64,000 nucleotides of DNA, from the NCBI RefSeq assembly GCF_045679555.1, contig NC_092091.1:73056287-73120286 (forward strand), in the 5' to 3' direction. Each line of letters opens with the position of its first letter. The stretch's first letter is position 1. The notes beneath the pieces are model-generated. The model was not told where the DNA came from. It worked only from the letters and a program-made list of their open reading frames with translations, and did no database searches. A program made the position numbers and the translations under genes. Positions 35,101 through 47,427 of the stretch are shown in pieces. This DNA is from Salvelinus alpinus. Lineage: Eukaryota; Chordata; Actinopteri; Salmoniformes; Salmonidae.

Positions 35101-36400
35101 GGTTCGTAGTAGGGTTGCGTGGGGTGCCATGCATTAGGGTGCGTCAGGGGTAGCCATCAGGGGGTGCGTGGTGTAAGTGTACGTTAGGGTACGTGGTTGG
35201 GTACGTCGGGTAGCCGTTAGGGTTGCGCTGTGGTACGTCGTGTCGTAGAGTTGGGTTGTGTCGTTCTTAGGGTGCGTGGGGGTCCGTGGTTAAGGGTCCG
35301 TCCAGGTGCGTTGTGTTGTAAGGAGCTGCGTTGCTAGGGTGCGTGAGGAGTCCGGTCGTAAGGGTACGTAGGGGTTGTCGATCGTTCAGTGGGGCTCAAT
35401 CGTAACCAGATGGGCGCAGGTCAGCGTAGGTTTCGTGAGGGTGCGTGGTGTCGTAGTGGCCATGGTGTCGTCGGCGTCCGTGTAGGGTGCGTCGTTAGGT
35501 ACGTAGGTGCGGTCCTGTCGTTGACTCATGCGTAGAGGTTCGTGGGGTCCGTCGTTAGGGTTCGGATAGAGTTGGTTGTGCCGTAGGTGCGTTGTTAGGG
35601 TGCGTAGGGGTAGGGCATTCGCAGGTCGTCGTTGAGCTGCGTGGGTGCTGGTGTCGTTCGGCCCATCGGTAACCGCAATGGGATAGGTCGGTAACTTCGT
35701 GACTGAGGGTGAGGATACGTTGGGTGTCGTAAGTGCCATCGTCAGTCCGTCAAGTGCGTGGTGGGGGTTCGTAGGGGTCCAATCGTAGGCTACGTGAGGT
35801 GCAGTCGTTAAGTCCCCATCATTACGTCGGGCACGTCGTCGTTAGGGGTGCGTGGGGTTAGGACTCGCAAGGTAACAGGGTGCCGTCCTAGGTGCATCAG
35901 GGTGCGTTGTTAGGGGTGCGTCAGGGTGCAATCGTTTAGGCACAGGATGGTCGCAGGTACTGTCGTTGAGTGCATCGTTAGGGGTCGCCAAGTACGGTGG
36001 GTTAACTTGGTAGGGTGCGTCGGTCCTGGGGTAGGTAGCGTCGTTAGGGTTCGATGAGGGTGCGTTGTGTCGTCACGGGTGTTCGTTAGTACGTGGGGTA
36101 GCGTAGTGGGGTCCGTACCGTTAGGGGTGCGATGAGCCCATCATCGTCCTCAGTGGTGTCCGTTGTGTCGTCGAGCGTGCGGATTGCTTAGGGTGTGCTC
36201 CACGGTCGCGTCGTTAGCACGATGAGGGTGCGTCCGTTAAGGTTCGTTAGAGGGGGCACGCACGTCAAGTTAGGGTTCGTGGGTGCGTTCGCCGTCCAGT
36301 GGATGAGGGTACGTAGGGTGCTTCAGGGTGCGTATCTCGTTAGGGTTGACTGTTAAGGTGCGTCGTGTGGTTAGAGGTGCAGTGCGCTGAGCGTTAGGGT
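32146..36400. repeat. Degraded reverse-complement of the minisatellite (probable low-quality sequence)
   Basis: At 32146 the repeat switches strand. Motifs such as gggtgcgtcgttagggtgcg recur, but with frequent substitutions, insertions and deletions (gtacgt for gtgcgt, ggtcgtt, ccatcgtt) that are almost absent on the left side. The stretch ends in a 100-N gap. The abrupt change in error rate fits unpolished long-read sequence better than biological decay. Frames here are artefacts. Confidence 0.8.
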
Positions 36401-36500
36401 NNNNNNNNNNNNNNNNNNNNNNNNNNNNNNNNNNNNNNNNNNNNNNNNNNNNNNNNNNNNNNNNNNNNNNNNNNNNNNNNNNNNNNNNNNNNNNNNNNNN
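36401..36500. other. Assembly gap (100 N)
   Basis: Exactly 100 N between the degraded minisatellite and the 1.44-kb array. The true distance is unknown. Confidence 1.
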
Positions 36501-36719
36501 GAATTAGAAGTGATATAATCTGTCTGTAAAACAATTTTGGGAAAAATGACTTCAGGGAACTTGGTGTTCTGAATTGTTCTTTACTATTTTCTGAGTTAAC
36601 TTGGATTCTTTCTTAATTAGGAAACTGGAAATGCACGTTTTATTCTCTATAGGGGAATGTGCGAACAACAGGCAAATGTATATCTTATAGGCGCATTTAT
36701 GAAGTAGGAAAAGGGTCCT

Positions 36720-36780
36720 CCTCAAGTCGGATTTCAGTCCTCTGCTACGGTCCTCTGCTATACCAACTGAGCTATTGAAT
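36720..36780 (-). pseudogene. tRNA-Tyr relic of unit 1 (repeated in every unit)
   Basis: The reverse complement of the 7460 relic: aatagctcagttggtatagc followed by a duplicated agaggac-like segment (tcctctgctacggtcctctgc), with no T arm. Equivalent relics lie about 1,440 bp apart through the array. Confidence 0.7.
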
Positions 36781-36956
36781 GTGGTGAATTGCGGATAAAA
36801 TTGAAGTGTTTTGAATTCTTCTGTATGATTGGATACGTACACCTAGACTATTCTTTAAGGAAACGTGAAATGCACATTTTATTCTCTATAGGGGGATGTG
36901 CGAACGACAGGTAAAAACATTGTTTGGGGTGCATTGATGAGGCAGAAAAATGGTCC

Positions 36957-37045
36957 TCCTTCGAGCCGGATTTGAACCAGCGACCTAAGGATTGCAGCAT
37001 TTAGCATTCTACAGTCCTCCGCTCTAACAACTGAGCTATCGAAGG
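36957..37045 (-). tRNA. tRNA-Tyr(GTA), unit 1, D-loop variant
   Basis: Full set of arms and a 16-nt intron. The D loop reads AGTTGTTA instead of AGTTGGTA (one conserved G lost). TTTTT follows the 3' end on its strand. Confidence 0.8.
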
Positions 37046-37187
37046 GACATGGAAAAACCATTGGAGCAAAAGGTACATGTTTGAACCGTAGCATTGAGTT
37101 GAATCTTTTCTATCAGATGTTGATCAACGTTGACCATTCAGCCATGGTAAGATTTCCGTGTATTGAGCGCTCGTCAGAACTGCCGAA

Positions 37188-37275
37188 ATGTCCACAAACG
37201 GGTCTTTCCAGGCACAACTTTCTTCAATTATGGAGACGCTGATGACGTCTGCCGTTGCAGAGATTACAAAACGGG
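37188..37275 (+). pseudogene. Captured exon-1 start of the 174-aa gene, unit 1
   Basis: It encodes MSTNGSFQAQLSSIMETL then MTSAVAEITK, nearly the same as the first 30 residues of the gene at 7051. It then breaks into the tRNA-Glu flank (aatttagtaggttatcgcac). The roughly 140 bp upstream, up to the tRNA-Tyr, are also conserved. Copies start at 38629, 40069, 41509, 42949, 44389, 45830, 47259 and 48699. None has a splice donor or further exons. Confidence 0.85.
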
Positions 37276-37356
37276 GTTACCAGTTTTGTGAATTTAGTAG
37301 GTTATCGCACATATATACCATTTCAAATTGTGTACAGATTTGCACTGCAGTATCCT

Positions 37357-37445
37357 TCCCTGGTTGTCTAGTGGTTAGGATTCGGCGCTCTCACCGCCTC
37401 GGCGCTCTCACCGCTGCGGCCTGGGTTTGATTACTGGTCAGGGAA
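37357..37445 (+). pseudogene. tRNA-Glu(CTC) with duplicated anticodon arm, unit 1
   Basis: The segment cggcgctctcaccgc occurs twice, separated by ct, a 17-nt tandem insertion that makes the gene 89 rather than 72 nt. The T loop is TTTGATT with a weakened stem (tgggtttgattactgg). It cannot fold as a normal tRNA. Confidence 0.85.
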
Positions 37446-37489
37446 CTAGTCTTTGAACATTGTTTACTTGTGCAAAATGTCTCAACAAA

Positions 37490-37940
37490 TTTAGTAGGTT
37501 ATCGCACATATGTACCAGGTCAAATTACAAACTGATTTACCCTGCAGTGTCCTTCCCTGGTGTTCTATTGGTACACCAATCCCTCCTGCAGCAAAGCACC
37601 CCAACAACATGATGCTGCCAACCCCGTACTTCACGGTTGGGATGGTGTTCTTCGGCTTGCAAGCCACCCCTTTTTTCCTCCAAACATAACAATGGTCATT
37701 ATGGCCAAACAGTTCTGATTTCTTTTGATTTTCCCATGATGTCAAGCAAAGAGGCACTGAGTTTGAAGGTAGGCCATGAAATACATCTACAGGTACACTG
37801 ACCAATTGACTCAAATGATGTCAATTAGCCTATCAGAAGCTTCTAAAGCCATGACATCATTTTCGGGATATTTCCAAGCTGTTTAAAGGCACAGCCAACT
37901 TAGTGTATGTAAACTTCTGACCCACTGGATTTGTTATACA
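37490..37940 (-). pseudogene. Tc1 transposase fragment of unit 1
   Basis: The minus-strand frame 37814-37491 encodes the catalytic-domain stretch [20 protein letters not shown] and then [19 protein letters not shown]. It is joined to the 5' coding start and leader, so the middle of the transposase is deleted, and the later catalytic acids and right terminus are absent. Equivalent fragments lie in each unit (for example 38932-39264, 40372-40704, 41812-42144, 43252-43584, 44692-45024, 46133-46465, 47562-47894). Confidence 0.85.
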
Positions 37941-38397
37941 GTGAATTAGAAGTGATATAATCTGTCTGTAAACAATTTTGGGAAAAATGACTTCAGGGAA
38001 CTTGGTGTTCTGAATTGTTCTTTACTATTTTCTGAGTTAACTTGGATTCTTTCTTAATTAGGAAACTGGAAATGCACGTTTTATTCTCTATAGGGGAATG
38101 TGCGAACAACAGGCAAATGTATATCTTATAGGCGCATTTATGAGGTAGGAAAAGGGTCCTCCTCAAGTCGGATTTCAGTCCTCTGCTACGGTCCTCTGCT
38201 ATACCAACTGAGCTATTGAATGTGGTGAATTGCGGATAAAATTGAAGTGTGTTAAATTCTTCTGTATGATTGGATACGTACACCTAGACTATTCTTTCAG
38301 GAAACGTGAAATGCACATTTTATTCTCTATAGGGGGATGTGCGAACAACAGGTAAAAATACTGTTTGGGGCGCATTGATGAGGCAGAAAAATGGTCC

Positions 38398-38486
38398 TCC
38401 TTCGAGCCGGATTTGAACCAGCGACCTAAGGATTGCAGCATTTAGCATTCTACAGTCCTCCGCTCTAACAACTGAGCTATCGAAGG
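38398..38486 (-). tRNA. tRNA-Tyr(GTA), unit 2, D-loop variant
   Basis: Same AGTTGTTA D-loop change as unit 1, so the variant was copied between neighbours. Confidence 0.8.
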
Positions 38487-38797
38487 GACATGGAAAAACC
38501 ATTGGAGCAAAAGGTACATGTTTGAACCGTAGCATTGAGTTGAATCTTTTCTATCAGATGTTGATCAACGTTGACCATTCAGCCATGGTAAGATTTCCGT
38601 GTATTGAGCGCTCGTCAGAACTGCCGAAATGTCCACAAACGGGTCTTTCCAGGCACAACTTTCTTCAATTATGGAGACGCTGATGACGTCTGCCGTTGCA
38701 GAGATTACAAAACGGGGTTACCAGTTTTGTGAATTTAGTAGGTTATCGCACATATATACCATTTCAAATTGTGTACAGATTTGCACTGCAGTATCCT

Positions 38798-38886
38798 TCC
38801 CTGGTTGTCTAGTGGTTAGGATTCGGCGCTCTCACCGCCTCGGCGCTCTCACCGCTGCGGCCTGGGTTTGATTACTGGTCAGGGAA
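38798..38886 (+). pseudogene. tRNA-Glu with duplicated anticodon arm, unit 2
   Basis: Identical duplication to unit 1. Confidence 0.85.
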
Positions 38887-39837
38887 CTAGTCTTTGAACA
38901 TTGTTTACTTGTGCAAAATGTCTCAACAAATTTAGTAGGTTATCGCACATATGTACCAGGTCAAATTACAAACTGATTTACCCTGCAGTGTCCTTCCCTG
39001 GTGTTCTATTGGTACACCAATCCCTCCTGCAGCAAAGCACCCCCACAACATGATGCTGCCAACCCCGTACTTCACGGTTGGGATGGTGTTCTTCGGCTTG
39101 CAAGCCACCCCTTTTTTCCTCCAAACATAACAATGGTCATTATGGCCAAACAGTTCTGATTTCTTTTGATTTTCCCATGATGTCAAGCAAAGAGGCACTG
39201 AGTTTGAAGGTAGGCCATGAAATACATCTACAGGTACACCTCCAATTGACTCAAATGATGTCAATTAGCCTATCAGAAGCTTCTAAAGCCATGACATCAT
39301 TTTCGGGATATTTCCAAGCTGTTTAAAGGCACAGCCAACTTAGTGTATGTAAACTTCTGACCCACTGGATTTGTTATACAGTGAATTAGAAGTGATATAA
39401 TCTGTCTGTAAACAATTTTGGGAAAAATGACTTCAGGGAACTTGGTGTTCTGAATTGTTCTTTACTATTTTCTGAGTTAACTTGGATTCTTTCTTAATTA
39501 GGAAACTGGAAATGCACGTTTTATTCTCTATAGGGGAATGTGCGAACAACAGGCAAATGTATATCTTATAGGCGCATTTATGAAGTAGGAAAAGGGTCCT
39601 CCTCAAGTCCGATTTCAGTCCTCTGCTAGGGTCCTCTGCTATACCAACTGAGCTATTGAATGTGGTGAATTGCGGATAAAATTGAAGTGTTTTGAATTCT
39701 TCTGTATGATTGGATACGTACACCTAGACTATTCTTTAAGGAAACGTGAAATGCACATTTTATTCTCTATAGGGGGATGTGCGAACAACAGGTAAAAATA
39801 CTGTTTGGGGCGCATTGATGAGGCAGAAAAATGGTCC

Positions 39838-39926
39838 TCCTTCGAGCCGGATTTGAACCATCGACCTAAGGATTTCAGCATTTAGCATTCTACAGTCCTC
39901 CGCTCTACCAACTGAGCTATCGAAGG
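39838..39926 (-). tRNA. tRNA-Tyr(GTA), unit 3
   Basis: Canonical D loop. One change in the T stem (GTCGATGG for GTCGCTGG) removes a pair. Confidence 0.8.
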
Positions 39927-40237
39927 GACATGGAAAAACCATTGGAGCAAAAGGTACATGTTTGAACCGTAGCATTGAGTTGAATCTTTTCTATCAGATG
40001 TTGATCAACGTTGACCATTCAGCCATGGTGAGATTTCCGTGTATTGAGCGCTCGTCAGAACTGCCGAAATGTCCACAAACGGGTCTTTCCAGGCACAACT
40101 TTCTTCAATTATGGAGACGCTGATGACGTCTGCCGTTGCAGAGATTACAAAACGGGGTTACCAGTTTTGTGAATTTAGTAGGTTATCGCACATATATACC
40201 ATTTCAAATTGTGTACAGATTTGCACTGCAGTATCCT

Positions 40238-40326
40238 TCCCTGGTTGTCTAGTGGTTAGGATTCGGCGCTCTCACCGCCTCGGCGCTCTCACCGCTGCGG
40301 CCTGGGTTTGATTACTGGTCAGGGAA
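40238..40326 (+). pseudogene. tRNA-Glu with duplicated anticodon arm, unit 3
   Basis: Same 17-nt duplication. Confidence 0.85.
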
Positions 40327-41277
40327 CTAGTCTTTGAACATTGTTTACTTGTGCAAAATGTCTCAACAAATTTAGTAGGTTATCGCACATATGTACCAGG
40401 TCAAATTACAAACTGATTTACCCTGCAGTGTCCTTCCCTGGTGTTCTATTGGTACACCAATCCCTCCTGCAGCAAAGCACCCCCACAACATGATGCTGCC
40501 AACCCCGTACTTCACGGTTGGGATGGTGTTCTTCGGCTTGCAAGCCACCCCTTTTTTCCTCCAAACATAACAATGGTCATTATGGCCAAACAGTTCTGAT
40601 TTCTTTTGATTTTCCCATGATGTCAAGCAAAGAGGCACTGAGTTTGAAGGTAGGCCATGAAATACATCTACAGGTACACCTCCAATTGACTCAAATGATG
40701 TCAATTAGCCTATCAGAAGCTTCTAAAGCCATGACATCATTTTCGGGATATTTCCAAGCTGTTTAAAGGCACAGCCAACTTAGTGTATGTAAACTTCTGA
40801 CCCACTGGATTTGTTATACAGTGAATTAGAAGTGATATAATCTGTCTGTAAACAATTTTGGGAAAAATGACTTCAGGGAACTTGGTGTTCTGAATTGTTC
40901 TTTACTATTTTCTGAGTTAACTTGGATTCTTTCTTAATTAGGAAACTGGAAATGCACGTTTTATTCTCTATAGGGGAATGTGCGAACAACAGGCAAATGT
41001 ATATCTTATAGGCGCATTTATGAAGTAGGAAAAGGGTCCTCCTCAAGTCCGATTTCAGTCCTCTGCTAGGGTCCTCTGCTATACCAACTGAGCTATTGAA
41101 TGTGGTGAATTGCGGATAAAATTGAAGTGTTTTGAATTCTTCTGTATGATTGGATACGTACACCTAGACTATTCTTTAAGGAAACGTGAAATGCACATTT
41201 TATTCTCTATAGGGGGATGTGCGAACAACAGGTAAAAATACTGTTTGGGGCGCATTGATGAGGCAGAAAAATGGTCC

Positions 41278-41366
41278 TCCTTCGAGCCGGATTTGAACCA
41301 GCGACCTAAGGATTTCAGCATTTAGCATTCTACAGTCCTCCGCTCTACCAACTGAGCTATCGAAGG
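41278..41366 (-). tRNA. tRNA-Tyr(GTA), unit 4, intact
   Basis: All stems and conserved loop bases match the 7192 gene; only the intron differs (ATGCTAAATGCTGAAA). A TTTTT terminator is present. Confidence 0.9.
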
Positions 41367-41677
41367 GACATGGAAAAACCATTGGAGCAAAAGGTACATG
41401 TTTGAACCGTAGCATTGAGTTGAATCTTTTCTATCAGATGTTGATCAACGTTGACCATTCAGCCATGGTGAGATTTCCGTGTATTGAGCGCTCGTCAGAA
41501 CTGCCGAAATGTCCACAAACGGGTCTTTCCAGGCACAACTTTCTTCAATTATGGAGACGCTGATGACGTCTGCCGTTGCAGAGATTACAAAACGGGGTTA
41601 CCAGTTTTGTGAATTTAGTAGGTTATCGCACATATATACCATTTCAAATTGTGTACAGATTTGCACTGCAGTATCCT

Positions 41678-41766
41678 TCCCTGGTTGTCTAGTGGTTAGG
41701 ATTCGGCGCTCTCACCGCCTCGGCGCTCTCACCGCTGCGGCCTGGGTTTGATTACTGGTCAGGGAA
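41678..41766 (+). pseudogene. tRNA-Glu with duplicated anticodon arm, unit 4
   Basis: Same 17-nt duplication. Confidence 0.85.
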
Positions 41767-42717
41767 CTAGTCTTTGAACATTGTTTACTTGTGCAAAATG
41801 TCTCAACAAATTTAGTAGGTTATCGCACATATGTACCAGGTCAAATTACAAACTGATTTACCCTGCAGTGTCCTTCCCTGGTGTTCTATTGGTACACCAA
41901 TCCCTCCTGCAGCAAAGCACCCCCACAACATGATGCTGCCAACCCCGTACTTCACGGTTGGGATGGTGTTCTTCGGCTTGCAAGCCACCCCTTTTTTCCT
42001 CCAAACATAACAATGGTCATTATGGCCAAACAGTTCTGATTTCTTTTGATTTTCCCATGATGTCAAGCAAAGAGGCACTGAGTTTGAAGGTAGGCCATGA
42101 AATACATCTACAGGTACACCTCCAATTGACTCAAATGATGTCAATTAGCCTATCAGAAGCTTCTAAAGCCATGACATCATTTTCGGGATATTTCCAAGCT
42201 GTTTAAAGGCACAGCCAACTTAGTGTATGTAAACTTCTGACCCACTGGATTTGTTATACAGTGAATTAGAAGTGATATAATCTGTCTGTAAACAATTTTG
42301 GGAAAAATGACTTCAGGGAACTTGGTGTTCTGAATTGTTCTTTACTATTTTCTGAGTTAACTTGGATTCTTTCTTAATTAGGAAACTGGAAATGCACGTT
42401 TTATTCTCTATAGGGGAATGTGCGAACAACAGGCAAATGTATATCTTATAGGCGCATTTATGAGGTAGGAAAAGGGTCCTCCTCAAGTCGGATTTCAGTC
42501 CTCTGCTACGGTCCTCTGCTATACCAACTGAGCTATTGAATGTGGTGAATTGCGGATAAAATTGAAGTGTTTTGAATTCTTCTGTATGATTGGATACGTA
42601 CACCTAGACTATTCTTTAAGGAAACGTGAAATGCACATTTTATTCTCTATAGGGGGATGTGCGAACAACAGGTAAAAATACTGTTTGGGGCGCATTGATG
42701 AGGCAGAAAAATGGTCC

Positions 42718-42806
42718 TCCTTCGAGCCGGATTTGAACCAGCGACCTAAGGATTTCAGCATTTAGCATTCTACAGTCCTCCGCTCTACCAACTGAGCTAT
42801 CGAAGG
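42718..42806 (-). tRNA. tRNA-Tyr(GTA), unit 5, intact
   Basis: Identical to the unit 4 gene. Confidence 0.9.
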
Positions 42807-43117
42807 GACATGGAAAAACCATTGGAGCAAAAGGTACATGTTTGAACCGTAGCATTGAGTTGAATCTTTTCTATCAGATGTTGATCAACGTTGACCATTC
42901 AGCCATGGTGAGATTTCCGTGTATTGAGCGCTCGTCAGAACTGCCGAAATGTCCACAAACGGGTCTTTCCAGGCACAACTTTCTTCAATTATGGAGACGC
43001 TGATGACGTCTGCCGTTGCAGAGATTACAAAACGGGGTTACCAGTTTTGTGAATTTAGTAGGTTATCGCACATATATACCATTTCAAATTGTGTACAGAT
43101 TTGCACTGCAGTATCCT

Positions 43118-43206
43118 TCCCTGGTTGTCTAGTGGTTAGGATTCGGCGCTCTCACCGCCTCGGCGCTCTCACCGCTGCGGCCTGGGTTTGATTACTGGTC
43201 AGGGAA
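43118..43206 (+). pseudogene. tRNA-Glu with duplicated anticodon arm, unit 5
   Basis: Same 17-nt duplication. Confidence 0.85.
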
Positions 43207-44157
43207 CTAGTCTTTGAACATTGTTTACTTGTGCAAAATGTCTCAACAAATTTAGTAGGTTATCGCACATATGTACCAGGTCAAATTACAAACTGATTTA
43301 CCCTGCAGTGTCCTTCCCTGGTGTTCTATTGGTACACCAATCCCTCCTGCAGCAAAGCACCCCCACAACATGATGCTGCCAACCCCGTACTTCACGGTTG
43401 GGATGGTGTTCTTCGGCTTGCAAGCCACCCCTTTTTTCCTCCAAACATAACAATGGTCATTATGGCCAAACAGTTCTGATTTCTTTTGATTTTCCCATGA
43501 TGTCAAGCAAAGAGGCACTGAGTTTGAAGGTAGGCCATGAAATACATCTACAGGTACACCTCCAATTGACTCAAATGATGTCAATTAGCCTATCAGAAGC
43601 TTCTAAAGCCATGACATCATTTTCGGGATATTTCCAAGCTGTTTAAAGGCACAGCCAACTTAGTGTATGTAAACTTCTGACCCACTGGATTTGTTATACA
43701 GTGAATTAGAAGTGATATAATCTGTCTGTAAACAATTTTGGGAAAAATGACTTCAGGGAACTTGGTGTTCTGAATTGTTCTTTACTATTTTCTGAGTTAA
43801 CTTGGATTCTTTCTTTATTAGGAAACTGGAAATGCACGTTTTATTCTCTATAGGGGAATGTGCGAACAACAGGCAAATGTATATCTTATAGGCGCATTTA
43901 TGAGGTAGGAAAAGGGTCCTCCTCAAGTCGGATTTCAGTCCTCTGCTACGGTCCTCTGCTATACCAACTGAGCTATTGAATGTGGTGAATTGTGGATAAA
44001 CTTGAAGTGTTTTGAATTCTTCTGTATGATTGGATACGTACACCTAGACTATTCTTTAAGGAAACGTGAAATGCACATTTTATTCTCTATAGGGGGATGT
44101 GCGAACAACAGGTAAAAATACTGTTTGGGATGCATTGATGAGGCAGAAAAATGGTCC

Positions 44158-44246
44158 TCCTTCGAGCCGGATTTGAACCAGCGACCTAAGGATTTCAGCA
44201 TTTAGCATTCTACAGTCCTCCGCTCTACCAACTGAGCTATCGAAGG
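44158..44246 (-). tRNA. tRNA-Tyr(GTA), unit 6, intact
   Basis: Identical to unit 4 over the gene; the flank differs (gggatgcattg). Confidence 0.9.
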
Positions 44247-44557
44247 GACATGGAAAAACCATTGGAGCAAAAGGTACATGTTTGAACCGTAGCATTGAGT
44301 TGAATCTTTTCTACCAGATGTTGATCAACGTTGACCATTCAGCCATGGTGAGATTTCCGTGTATTGAGCGCTCGTCAGAACTGCCGAAATGTCCACAAAC
44401 GGGTCTTTCCAGGCACAACTTTCTTCAATTATGGAGACGCTGATGACGTCTGCCGTTGCAGAGATTACAAAACGGGGTTACCAGTTTTGTGAATTTAGTA
44501 GGTTATCGCACATATATACCATTTCAAATTGTGTACAGATTTGCACTGCAGTATCCT

Positions 44558-44646
44558 TCCCTGGTTGTCTAGTGGTTAGGATTCGGCGCTCTCACCGCCT
44601 CGGCGCTCTCACCGCTGCGGCCTGGGTTTGATTACTGGTCAGGGAA
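44558..44646 (+). pseudogene. tRNA-Glu with duplicated anticodon arm, unit 6
   Basis: Same 17-nt duplication. Confidence 0.85.
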
Positions 44647-45598
44647 CTAGTCTTTGAACATTGTTTACTTGTGCAAAATGTCTCAACAAATTTAGTAGGT
44701 TATCGCACATATGTACCAGGTCAAATTACAAACTGATTTACCCTGCAGTGTCCTTCCCTGGTGTTCTATTGGTACACCAATCCCTCCTGCAGCAAAGCAC
44801 CCCAACAACATGATGCTGCCAACCCCGTACTTCACGGTTGGGATGTTGTTCTTCGGCTTGCAAGCCACCTCTTTTTTCCTCCAAACATAACAATGGTCAT
44901 TATGGCCAAACAGTTCTGATTTCTTTTGATTTTCCCATGATGTCAAGCAAAGAGGCACTGAGTTTGAAGGTAGGCCATGAAATACATCTACAGGTACACC
45001 TCCAATTGACTCAAATGATGTCAATTAGCCTATCAGAAGCTTCTAAAGCCATGACATCATTTTCGGGATATTTCCAAGCTGTTTAAAGGCACAGCCAACT
45101 TAGTGTATGTAAACTTCTGACCCACTGGATTTGTTATACAGTGAATTAGAAGTGATATAATCTGTCTGCAAAACAATTTTGGGAAAAATGACTTCAGGGA
45201 ACTTGGTGTTCTGAATTGTTCTTTACTATTTTCTGAGTTAACTTGGATTCTTTCTTAATTAGGAAACTGGAAATGCACGTTTTATTCTCTATAGGGGAAT
45301 GTGCGAACAACAGGCAAATGTATATCTTATAGGCGCATTTATGAGGTAGGAAAAGGGTCCTCCTCAAGTCGGATTTCAGTCCTCTGCTACGGTCCTCTGC
45401 TATACCAACTGAGCTATTGAATGTGGTGAATTGCGGATAAAATTGAAGTGTTTTGAATTCTTCTGTATGATTGGATACGTACACCTAGACTATTCTTTAA
45501 GGAAACGTGAAATGCACATTTTATTCTCTATAGGGGGATGTGCGAACAACAGGTAAAAATACTGTTTGGGGCGCATTGATGAGGCAGAAAAATGGTCC

Positions 45599-45687
45599 TC
45601 CTTCGAGCCAGATTTGAACCAGCGACCTAAGGATTTCAGCATTTAGCATTCTACAGTCCTCCGCTCTACCAACTGAGCTATCGAAGG
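45599..45687 (-). tRNA. tRNA-Tyr(GTA), unit 7, T-stem wobble
   Basis: The T arm 3' strand reads CTGGC for CCGGC, giving a G-U pair. Otherwise intact. Confidence 0.85.
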
Positions 45688-45998
45688 GACATGGAAAAAC
45701 AATTGGAGCAAAAGGTACATGTTTGAACCGTAGCATTGAGTTGAATCTTTTCTATCAGATGTTGATCAACGTTGACCATTCAGCCATGGTGAGATTTCCG
45801 TGTATTGAGCGCTCGTCAGAACTGCCGAAATGTCCACAAACGGGTCTTTCCAGGCACAACTTTCTTCAATTATGGAGACGCTGATGACGTCTGCCGTTGC
45901 AGAGATTACAAAACGGGGTTACCAGTTTTGTGAATTTAGTAGGTTATCGCACATATATACCATTTCAAATTGTGTACAGATTTGCACTGCAGTATCCT

Positions 45999-46087
45999 TC
46001 CCTGGTTGTCTAGTGGTTAGGATTCGGCGCTCTCACCGCCTCGGCGCTCTCACCGCTGCGGCCTGGGTTTGATTACTGGTCAGGGAA
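45999..46087 (+). pseudogene. tRNA-Glu with duplicated anticodon arm, unit 7
   Basis: Same 17-nt duplication. Confidence 0.85.
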
Positions 46088-47038
46088 CTAGTCTTTGAAC
46101 ATTGTTTACCTGTGCAAAATGTCTCAACAAATTTAGTAGGTTATCGCACATATGTACCAGGTCAAATTACAAACTGATTTACCCTGCAGTGTCCTTCCCT
46201 GGTGTTCTATTGGTACACCAATCCCTCCTGCAGCAAAGCACCCCAACAACTTGATGCTGCCAACCCCGTACTTCACGGTTGGGATGGTGTTCTTCAGCTT
46301 GCAAGCCACCCCTTTTTTCCTCCAAACATAACAATGGTCATTATGGCCAAACAGTTCTGATTTCTTTTGATTTTCCCATGATGTCAAGCAAAGAGGCACT
46401 GAGTTTGAAGGTAGTCCATGAAATACATCTACAGGTACACCTCCAATTGACTCAAATGATGTCAATTAGCCTATCAGAAGCTTCTAAAGCCATGACATCA
46501 TTTTCGGGAAATTTCCAAGCTGTTTAAAGGCACAGCCAACTTAGTGTATGTAAACTTCTGACCCACTGGATTTGTTATACAGTGAATTAGAAGTGATATA
46601 ATCTGTCTGTAAACAATTTTGGGAAAAATGACTTCAGGGAACTTGGTGTTCTGAATTGTTCTTTACTATTTTCTGAGTTAACTTGGATTCTTTCTTAATT
46701 AGGAAACTGGAAATGCACGTTTTATTCTCTATAGGGGAATGTGCGAACAACAGGCAAATGTATATCTTATAGGCGCATTTATGAGGTAGGAAAAGGGTCC
46801 TCCTCATGTCGGATTTCAGTCCTCTGCTACGGTCCTCTGCTATACCAACTGAGCTATTGAATGTGGTGAATTGGGGATAAAATTGAAGTGTTTTGAATTC
46901 TTCTGTATGATTGGATACGTACACCTAGACTATTCTTTAAGGAAACGTGAAATGCACATTTTATTCTCTATAGGGGGATGTGCGAACAACAGGTAAAAAT
47001 ACTGTTTGGGATGCATTGATGAGGCAGAAAAATGGTCC

Positions 47039-47116
47039 TCCTTCGAGCCAGAAACCTAAGGATTTCAGCATTTAGCATTCTACAGTCCTCTGCTCTACCA
47101 ACTGAGCTATCGAAGG
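47039..47116 (-). pseudogene. tRNA-Tyr, unit 8, T arm deleted
   Basis: An 11-nt deletion removes the T loop and most of the B box (gagccagaaacctaagg). This accounts for the shorter 1,429-bp unit. Confidence 0.88.
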
Positions 47117-47427
47117 GACATGGAAAAACCATTGGAGCAAAAGGTACATGTTTGAACCGTAGCATTGAGTTGAATCTTTTCTACCAGATGTTGATCAACG
47201 TTGACCATTCAGCCATGGTGAGATTTCCGTGTATTGAGCGCTCGTCAGAACTGCCGAAATGTCCACAAACGGGTCTTTCCAGGCACAACTTTCTTCAATT
47301 ATGGAGACGCTGATGACGTCTGCCGTTGCAGAGATTACAAAACGGGGTTACCAGTTTTGTGAATTTAGTAGGTTATCGCACATATATACCATTTCAAATT
47401 GTGTACAGATTTGCACTGCAGTATCCT

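Noticed and set aside
32127-35739. Many 60-117-aa frames in the 32-36 kb stretch
   Set aside because: They lie in error-rich reverse-complemented minisatellite with no domain or codon signal.
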